The translations under genes and the position numbers were made by a program. This document shows positions 56,345 through 64,000 of a stretch of DNA of 64,000 nt, piece by piece. Source of the stretch: Boesenbergia rotunda (lineage: Eukaryota; Streptophyta; Magnoliopsida; Zingiberales; Zingiberaceae); NCBI GenBank assembly GCA_024364735.1, contig JAGFNQ010000706.1:98504-162503 (forward strand), given 5' to 3'. The stretch's first letter is position 1, and each line of letters begins with the position of its first letter. The notes beneath the pieces are model-generated. The model ran no database searches. It had not been told where the DNA came from and worked only from the letters and a program-made list of their open reading frames with translations.

Positions 56345-57920
56345 CAAAGACTTTGTTGTTCTCTCACCGCCATACATATGACCCTCATATCCTCCACATG
56401 CCGATCAAAAGCTCTCGCCGGAAGGGCCTTAGTGAAAGGATCTGCTAGGTTGTCCTTTGATGCAATCTTGGTGACAGCTACTTCTCCTCGCTTTACGATT
56501 TCTCATATCAGGTGGTATTTGCGCTCTATGTATTTACTCGCCTTATGGGCTCATGGTTCCTTCGAGTTTGCAACTGCACCACTATTATCACAATAGATTG
56601 TGATAGATCTGGGCAAACCAGGAATCACATCCAAGTCCATGATGAAGTTCCTGAGCCATACAACTTCCTTGGCTGCCTCTGAGGCTGCCACATACTCAGC
56701 TTCCATGGTGGAGTCCGCCACACATTTCTACTTGACACTCCTCCAAACTTTGACACCACCTCCTAAAGTAAACACAACCCCTGAGGTAGACTTACTCTTG
56801 TCCTTGCCCGACTGGAAATTCGAATTCGTATAACCCACAGGGATTAATTGGTCAGCCCGGTAAACTAGCATATAGTCCCTAGTCCGTCTCAGGTATTTCA
56901 GTATATGCTTTATCGCAGTCCAATGTCCCTGCCCAGAGTTACTCTGATATCTACTAACCATGCCCACGGCAAAATAGATATCTGGTCTCGTACACAATAT
57001 ATCATACATGAAGCTTCCTACAGCCGATGCATAAGGAACTGCCTTCATTTCCTCTATCTCCTTTGATGTTTTCGAACACATCTCCTTAGATAGAGGAACT
57101 CCATGCCTGAAAGGTAGAAAATATTTCTTGGAGTTTTCCATGCTAAAACGAGCCAGGGCAGTGTCTATATATGAAGCTTGGGATAAGTACAACATCCTTT
57201 TCTGGCGATCTCTTATGACCTTGATCCCAAGGATGTGTCCTGCTTCTCCTAAGTCCTTCATATCGAACTGTTTGGACAACCATACCCTTACGTCTGACAA
57301 CACTTTGACATTATTGCCAATTAGCAAAATATCGTCTACGTAGAGTACAAGAAACACCACTACGTTTCCGTCACATCTCTTATATACACATGATTCATCC
57401 GGACTTTGAATAAATCCATATGATTGGATTACTTCATCAAAGCGAATGTTCCAAGATCGCGAAGCTTGCTTCAATCCATAAATGGATCAATTAATCTTGC
57501 ATACTAGATGCTCTTTGTCCTTCGCAGTGAACCCTTCTGGTTGCTTCATGTAGATGGTCTCCTCAAGACTTCCGTTAAGGAAAGCTATCTTGACGTCCAT
57601 CTGTCATACCTCATAGTCCATATGAGCAGCAATAGATAAGAGAATCCGGATAGACTTAAGCATAACTACCAGCGAAAATGTCTCCTTATAATCGATACCC
57701 TCTTTCTGAGTATACTCATTCGCAACAAGCCTAGCTTTGAAGGTCTCAACCTTCCCGTCTGATCCTCTCTTTCTCTTGTAGATTCACTTGCATCCAATAG
57801 CTTTTACACCATTGGGTGGTTCTTCTAGCTCCGAGACATGATTCGAATCTATAGATTCTATCTCAGAATTCATTGCCCTTTGCCAAGAATCTGCATCCTT
57901 ATCTTGGAGGGCCTCGTCAT
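56345..57920 (-). pseudogene. pol: copia-C reverse transcriptase and RNase H
   Basis: The best frame (56728-57474) has KQASRSWNIRFDEVIQSYGF, the intact catalytic box in VVFLVLYVDDILLIGNN, LSKQFDMKDLGEAGHILGIK and LYLSQASYIDTALARF. The RNase H motif reads GYTNSNFQ where the family has aspartates (GYTDSDFQ), and KSTSGVVFTLGGG follows. The N-terminal RT (57480-57920) and the C-terminal RNase H are in other frames. The Asp-to-Asn changes remove an RNase H catalytic residue. Confidence 0.88.
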
Positions 57921-57924
57921 AGGT

Positions 57925-59085
57925 CTAGGGATCCGGTTCATGTTCACCAGGGACCAAGTCCGAAGACTCTCCCAAAAACATGAATCTTTCATGTTGTCTC
58001 ACAACCTTCCCACTACGATGAGGTGCCACCTGTGTATCTTCTGTGACACGCGGTGCAGTGACTTGTGGTGTATCCTCTTGCACAGTTGGTACTAAGGTCG
58101 GAACGCCCCCTCTTAACTCTTCAAGAACTAGTCTACTCTTGGGCTTGTGGTTCATCACATAGTCTTCCTCTAAGAATCTGACATTCATACTAACGATTAC
58201 CTTCTGATCCTTAGGACTATAGAACAGACCACCCTTCGTCCCTCTAGGATAGCCTACGAACAGATGCACTTCTGTACGAGATTCCAACTTATCAGTATCT
58301 CCCTTCAGCATATGTGCTGGACTACTCCAAATCCGAATATGTCCTAGACTAGGCTTTCGCCCAGTCCACAGTTCTGTGGGAGTAGAAGGGGCTGACTTAG
58401 ATGACACCAAGTTCAGTATGTACGCTGCTGTTTCCAGAGCATATCCCCAGAGCGAATCTGGAAACTCAGAGTAGCTCATCATTGACCTAACCATCTCCAT
58501 AAGAGTCTTATTCCTTCTTTCTGTTACACCGTTCTGTTGGGGCATACCGGGTGCAATCAATTGGGATTGAATCTCAACCTCTGATAAATAGGTCCTAAAC
58601 TCTCCCAAGAGGTATTCGCCACCACGATCTGATCGTAGTGTCTTGATACTTTTACGTCGATGTTTCTCCACATCAGCCTTGAATTCTTTGAACTTATCAA
58701 AGCATTCAGACTTGCGGCGCATCAGGTAAATGTACCCATACCTTGAATAATCGTCTATAAAAGTGATGAAGTATTCAAAGCCACCTCTAGCCTGGATGAA
58801 CATAGGACCACATAAATCAGAATGAACCAGTTCTAACACATCTTTGGCTCTATACCCCTTATCCTTGAAAGACCTCTTGGTCATCTTACCTTCCAAGTAA
58901 GACTCACAGGTCGGGAAGTCTTCCACCACCAATGAACCCAAGGGCCCATCGGCTATCAACCTCTGAATCATACTAAGGTTAATATGACCAAGCTTAAGAT
59001 GCCAAAGATATATCTGATTCATTTTAGAAGGTTCCTTTCTCTTATTTTGGTTAGATGATGAGCTATTAGCCTCTATTTGCATCAT
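57925..59085 (-). pseudogene. pol: copia-C integrase (386-codon open frame)
   Basis: The open frame carries the GAG-pre-integrase motif LWHLKLGHINLSMIQRL (as YLWHLKLGHIN), CESYLEGKMTKRSF, then the integrase core with HSDLCGPMFIQ, LRSDRGGEYL and QQNGVTERRNKTLMEMVRSM. The DDE residues are intact. The C-terminal part holds ELWTGRKPSLGHIRIW and VHLFVGYPRGTKGG, followed by a linker with VPTVQEDTPQV. It belongs to the gag-pol polyprotein; its ends are set by frame breaks. Confidence 0.9.
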
Positions 59086-59156
59086 GGGAGTTTTTGGTTA
59101 TAGAGTATACAAATTGCCTATCATAGTACTCGAACAGATAATCTCTCTATTTCTCT

Positions 59157-60284
59157 TTATAACAACTTTGTTATTAAAAGCAATAGAATATCCACCTTTA
59201 TTAATTTAGAAACTGATACCAAGTACTTTCTAAAAGAGGGTACATATAAGCAATCTCTCAAAACCAAAACTTTATTCCTCTCAAAAGATAAATAAATGTC
59301 TCCCACTGCAATTGCTGCCACCACTGTAGCATTGCCCATGTAGATGATGATTTCCCCATTAGCTAGCCGTCGGGTTTCCTGGAACCCCTGCAAAGAGTTG
59401 CAGACATGATCAGTGGCTCCCGTATCTACGCACCAGGTACTGATAGATAGCACCGCTAAACAAGTTTCAACGACTAAGCACGAAGAAATACCTTTGTCTT
59501 GACAACGGGGACAGTTCACCTTTCAGTGTCCAGTTTACTTACACGTGAAGCACTTGCCTCTCGGCTTCTTCACGCCAGTCTGAGGTCCCTGCGATCCAGC
59601 TGCCTTCTTGTACCCACCTTGTTTCTTCTTCTTCCTGCCTTTCGACACAGAAGTAGAAACCTTCTGAGAAACCAAGGCCTGAGAACTTTGACGAAAAAGT
59701 CCCTCTGCCGCCTGGAGTTCTCCCAGCAGTTCCCCTAACATATATTCACGTTTGTTCATATTGTAATTGAGCCGAAACTACTCAAAACTCCTAGGCAGAG
59801 ATTGGAGTATAATATTGACATGGGTTTCCCTGTCGATCTATACTCCAAGTACCTCAATCTCATTGAGGTGAGCCATCATCTTAAGGACATGATCCCTTAC
59901 GGGTGTCCCTTCGACCATGGTAGTCGTCATCAAGTTCTTCATCGCAACCTGCCTAACGGCCCGACCCTAGTGCCCGAAGAGCTCCTTGAGGTTCTGCATC
60001 ATATCATAAGTAGTGGGCATGACGTGATGCTGATGTTGCAATACATTCGACATAGATGCCAGAATGTAGCACCGCGCCATCTCATCTGCCTTGACCTACT
60101 TCTTAAAGTGCTCCCTCTACTCTTCACTAGAGTTCTCGCCAGGCTTTTCAGGGCACTCCTCAAAGAGCACATATTTGTACTCTTCAGTAGTAAGGACAAT
60201 GTCTAGGTTTCTTTTCCAGTCTATATAGTTGGGTACAGTAAGTTTGTTTTCCTTAAGTATGGTCGCTAGAGGGTTAAAGGTCAT
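59157..60284 (-). pseudogene. gag: copia-C gag and protease
   Basis: Gag starts at ATG 60284 (MTFNPLATILKENKLTVPNY) with a WKRNLDIVL block, meets in-frame stops near 60120 and 60105, and later has a zinc knuckle with two stops inside it (near 59550-59515). The protease motif is intact as WCVDTGATDHVCNS (about 59415-59440). A shift separates gag from protease. Family gag is about this size, so little is deleted. Confidence 0.85.
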
Positions 60285-61336
60285 TTTGAAAACTACCTGA
60301 GAATCACAACAATCACAACTTTAGATTTCTAAAATAAATTGATTCCTCAAACAATAAATTTTTGAAATCAACCAACACCTCTATACACCGAGAAATTCGC
60401 ATGCCACAATGGTGTGGACATATACGAATTTCTACATTCGTAAGAGGAGGTTTTACACATTAATCTTACTATCTTGTCAACCTAACTTTTTGACAAATAA
60501 GATTAATAGTTGGTTCACTTTGATCCTACCAATAATAGCAGTGACTCCGATGGGGAGGATATTATTATTTGTATCTAAGTGTTCACCATTACACGATACT
60601 AAGAAAATTATTTTCGATTATGTGTCTTCCGATGGGGAAGTACACACGCTCTTCAATAATTTTCTATAATCTTTTCTGACCCAGGGATCCGCAGAACAAG
60701 CCCATCCGATGGGGAGGAAGACACTTAGAGCCGACGCGCAGACTTGTTCGCATCACTTGTCAGATTGTAATGGACCACGGGACCCTTAGGGTCCCTCTCC
60801 CACTTAGCTGTTTAGTTTGAGGAATTTTACATGCACACACACAACAAGCACATCACCAAAGCACAAATAAGAAAAATCCTAGATTTTCCAACTTTCATGG
60901 CCTTGGTCTCCAATGCGTCTCTAGTTGTGTCGTCACCTCGTCCGCTCCTCCCTACACCATGCGCAAGCCACCATTGAAGGGATCTCCGAGCCGAGATGAC
61001 TAGCTAATTATTTACATCCATCGAACCTATACTCCATGAAGGAGTGTACATAATATCTAGATCGAAAGCAAATAAAAAGCTCGGCTAAACACGTGCTGTA
61101 ATTAATTACAAAAATTAAATACCTATCTAGCCTCGTCAACCTCGAGGATTTAATTAATTACAAAAATTGCACAACCAATCACATACAACTATTATTTTGG
61201 CCATGATAAGTTGGAATCTAGTGCCTGCAACACAGAGTTAGCCTACACACATCCACATATCATCCAGTAAAAATAAAATATATGATAATGTGTAAATAAT
61301 TAACTGAATCCTAAACACACAAAATCGGAAACCTCA
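60285..61336 (-). other. copia-C 5' leader
   Basis: About 1 kb of untranslated leader between LTR and gag. A TCCGATGGGGA motif recurs three times (about 60547, 60628 and 60696). No gene seen. Confidence 0.75.
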
Positions 61337-61348
61337 GCTCTGATACCA
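61337..61348 (-). promoter_or_regulatory. tRNA-iMet primer-binding site (minus)
   Basis: GCTCTGATACCA, the exact complement of the plant iMet site, two bases from the LTR. Confidence 0.95.
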
Positions 61349-61350
61349 AT

Positions 61351-63193
61351 TGATGGTTGCGGCTTGGCGGGATTCCTAACCGAATACTTGGTCGTCCTTG
61401 AGAGACCTCTCCATGTCTACGGATTAAAAATTAATCCGAATGGAGATCAGTCTCCCAAATGATCATCTCGTCATCGTATCGATCGATTCGAATTACAACT
61501 TGGCCAATCTCAAAGCTCGAGTCTTGTAATTTGCCTAACCGATCAACCGCGAAAAAGACGACGAGTGGATCACCAATTTTTGTATTTATTATCGGGGTCC
61601 AATTAATTAATTATTAATAATGATTATCAAATAATCAAAACCATAATAATTAATTAACATACACATAAAATGACAAGACAAAAGCAAGGAGCCAAGGAAG
61701 AAATTTATACCTTCCTTTACCTCGTAGTCTTCTACCTTATGTCCCTTCCCTCTTGGACGTCGTGTGGGCGACGAGCTACCAAGAACCAGAATCACTAAGG
61801 CGCTCCAAAAGATTTCTTCTTCTCGCCTAGCAAAACCCTAGCCCTAGGGTTTGCTACCATCGGCCACCTTCCCTCCAATTCTTGCGCCGCCAGCCACAAG
61901 TGGCTTCCCAAACCCACCGGCCACAAGAAGAGCTCTGAGGGGAAGATGAAGAAGATGAAGAAAAGAGAGAAGAGACTCTCTTCCCAACCCAGCAAGCCAA
62001 AACTTCCCTTCCTCCTCTTGAGCTTGCGACGCCGCCGGCCTTCACCTTGCGCTGCCTCCCACCAGCCACCGGTCCTCTCTTCCTCCTCGCCGCACACCAC
62101 AAAAGGGAGAGATGATCTCCCCCTTTGTCTAGTGGAAGGCTGCCACCGAGTGGATGAGGGGAAGAGAAGAAAAAGAAAGGAGAAGGAAGAACTCCTCCTT
62201 GCCGTGACCTAGGAAAGAGAAAGGGAGGAAGAGAGAATAAAGAAGGCTTGGGTTGTGGTGATCAATTGGATTAAGCCTTGGTTTCTTGATCCCATGGGGT
62301 ATATATAGGGCTAAGGTAGGGACCATGAGGAGGAATTGGGTCTTGGCCCGCTAATGAATCTAAAACCGATCCATTAATGAAGATCCATTCCACTAAAGAA
62401 TCTCCATTGAACTTCCTCACCAACCTCCATATTTTCATATGAGTTCCACCTATTATGAGTACATCCATCTCCCCGTGTTTAAGATATCGAAAGCTCGTCG
62501 ATTAATTTAAATTACTGACAATTTTAATTAATCAACTTTTAACTTCTTGACCAGTACCACTCAACCTTATCATCATGTCGGATCAAATCCATCTGCAGAG
62601 TTTAACATGATGAACCTTATGAGCTCATCAAGGGGGCATCATCATCCTGACTCACCAGGACACGGATTCCGTCAATAATCAACGACACATCATATAATTA
62701 ACATTATTTCCCAACTTACCGAGCCTATCGATTTAGCGGAATAAATCTCGCGCATTGGTAAATCAAAGAAATAAAATATTAACTATACGTGCCCGTTATT
62801 ATATCGGGATTTAGAGATTGTACTCCATAATAATCCGAGGTCCAATCCAATTATTATGTCAGTACAAATTGGATGACCTCTATTTTGGTCATGCTCAATG
62901 CACACAAAGTGCACTAGTGTAATTCTATGGTCAAGATAAACCAGACCTAATTACACTACATCCATCCCGATGGTTTGTCCAACTCCATCTCGGTTGTGAG
63001 TCTCTACTTATACTATGCAAGGAACTGATAACATAATCTTCTGTGTGTCACCACATACCATGTTATCTACAATGCAGAGTATGAGACTTTTATGCATATA
63101 CTAATTTAAACATGCAACTGTGTTGTTGTGATTCTCTTTCAAAATGTAGATGATCATCTATAAAAAGATAAGTCTTTTAGTATACATCTAACA
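61351..63193 (-). repeat. copia-C 5' LTR (1843 bp)
   Basis: It runs TGATGGTTGCGG to TACATCTAACA. It differs from the 3' LTR by scattered substitutions and small indels. Confidence 0.95.
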
Positions 63194-63424
63194 CTTATTT
63201 CCGCTGCATCTTCTTCCACAAGGATCAAGCCGATGACACTACAACAAGGACGATGACTCTTCAATAAGATTCCTTGTCTTTCGATTTATATTTTTTTTAT
63301 TTTCGTTATGCCATGATTCGAATAAACAATAGATCCATGCTCATATGTCTTATATTTTTTTCTTTCGAATTCTTATTTTGTTTCTAGAATTCAAGCGGTT
63401 AGGAGAAAACTCAATTTCCATCCA
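63194..63424 (+). repeat. LTR of a copia-like element, right piece
   Basis: Continuation of the LTR at 54192-54497 beyond copia-C. It ends TTTCCATCCA. Confidence 0.5.
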
Positions 63425-63425
63425 T

Positions 63426-63437
63426 TGGTATCATAGC
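63426..63437 (+). promoter_or_regulatory. degenerate tRNA-iMet primer-binding site
   Basis: TGGTATCATAGC differs from the canonical site by one base and lies one base after the proposed LTR end. Confidence 0.6.
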
Positions 63438-64000
63438 TTTGGTTTTGTTTCATCGTTTTTATAGCAATAAAGTTTAAGCTTTTTCGCCGATTTATTGTTT
63501 ACATACTAGATCAAGGTTTCCTAGTATAATACAATTTTTTGATTGTCGAAAAAATATATGAGAAAAATTCTAGGATGAGCTTGGTTTTTAAGTTTTTCGT
63601 ATTTTTACGAAGAATATGAAAACGACGAAATAACCATCACGTTTTATCTAATTTTTAGATTAAATTGTGATAGTTCAATCAATTGGTTTGGTCGGTCAAT
63701 CCATTACCAAACCTAAAATAGTGAACAAAAGAAAATTTCTTCAATCGATTTCCATGCGGCAAGATTGATTGATTAAGAATTTTCTTGATCGATTAAAAGC
63801 TTTGCAGGATTGATTGATAATCAATTCTATTAAGTTTTAAATGATTAATTATTTGTTTAATCGATTGTGTTAAATCGATTAAAAAAATTGGTTTCGTAAC
63901 AATGTTTCTATGCGAAACAATGAATTAAAAACAAAGTGTTTCTACGAAATAGTGAATTAAATTTTTAAAAAACTATTTCTATGAAACAGTGAATTAAGAA
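63438..64000. other. AT-rich leader, no gene seen
   Basis: It would be the leader of the plus-strand element whose LTR precedes it. Loose GATCGATT/ATTGATTGATT palindromes recur (63741-63890), along with three AATAGTGAATTAA/AACAGTGAATTAA copies at the very end. Confidence 0.5.

Larger units (their letters stand above)
54498..63193 (-). mobile_element. full-length Ty1/copia element (copia-C)
   Basis: The element is 8.7 kb and minus-strand, with all parts present: two LTRs, primer-binding site, gag, protease, integrase, RT, RNase H and polypurine tract. The flanks CTTCT (54493-54497) and CTTAT (63194-63198) match at four of five bases. Frameshifts and stops make it inactive. Confidence 0.93.

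Overview
This window is nuclear DNA from a flowering plant, probably a monocot. The one intact host gene has a GC-rich, three-exon reading frame, and almost everything else is nested LTR retrotransposons with small DNA transposons between them. I see no bacterial genes, CRISPR array, rRNA or tRNA gene.

1-20796 is a retrotransposon nest at least five layers deep. Read from the outside inward: a minus-strand Ty1/copia element (copia-A, LTR 19950-20796, pol down to 16219) is cut by a minus-strand Tat-type Ty3 element (LTR about 15489-16218, gag start 15124-15439). That is cut by an Athila-type Ty3 element (LTR 12606-15123, gag start 12138-12455). That in turn is cut by a large minus-strand LTR element (LTR 9915-12137, leader 8381-9901). 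The innermost layer is a plus-strand gag-only Ty3 element (LTRs 943-2550 and 5411-8380). A run of N fills 105-942, and positions 3-104 are a scrap of chromovirus pol.

20797-28435 is the gene island. A CYP715-like cytochrome P450 runs from 23807 to 25554 (three exons, 533 aa) with a TATA box at 23699. Around it lie an AT microsatellite, a GC-rich 27-bp minisatellite, a MITE that starts right at the P450 stop codon, a hAT-type MITE with an 8-bp target duplication, and a PIF/Harbinger-like element inserted into a tandem array of about 58-bp units.

28436-35570 is a second minus-strand copia element (copia-B) with both LTRs, a hAT-type MITE nested inside it, and inactivating changes in protease, gag and reverse transcriptase.

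About 36878-53463 is one plus-strand Tat-type Ty3 element split by later insertions: an integrase remnant; a solo LTR with perfect ATAAA duplication inside the integrase; a 176-bp satellite-like array; an LTR of SIRE type; an 83-bp array; a long antisense gene split by a complete gag-only SIRE-type element (46083-50871, duplication GGCAG); and the Tat 3' LTR. Immediately beyond the Tat LTR is a two-exon relic of an LRR receptor-like kinase gene (53595-53853, minus).

54192-63424 is a short LTR of another copia-like element interrupted by a complete minus-strand copia element (copia-C, 54498-63193). The last ~570 bp are AT-rich leader sequence with a degenerate primer-binding site.

The most distinctive observations are arrays of perfect 26-29-bp hairpins just upstream of the TATA box in two different SIRE-type LTRs, two independently derived gag-only elements from different superfamilies, the triplicated primer-binding-site unit, and the dual satellite arrays plus antisense gene of the Tat element.
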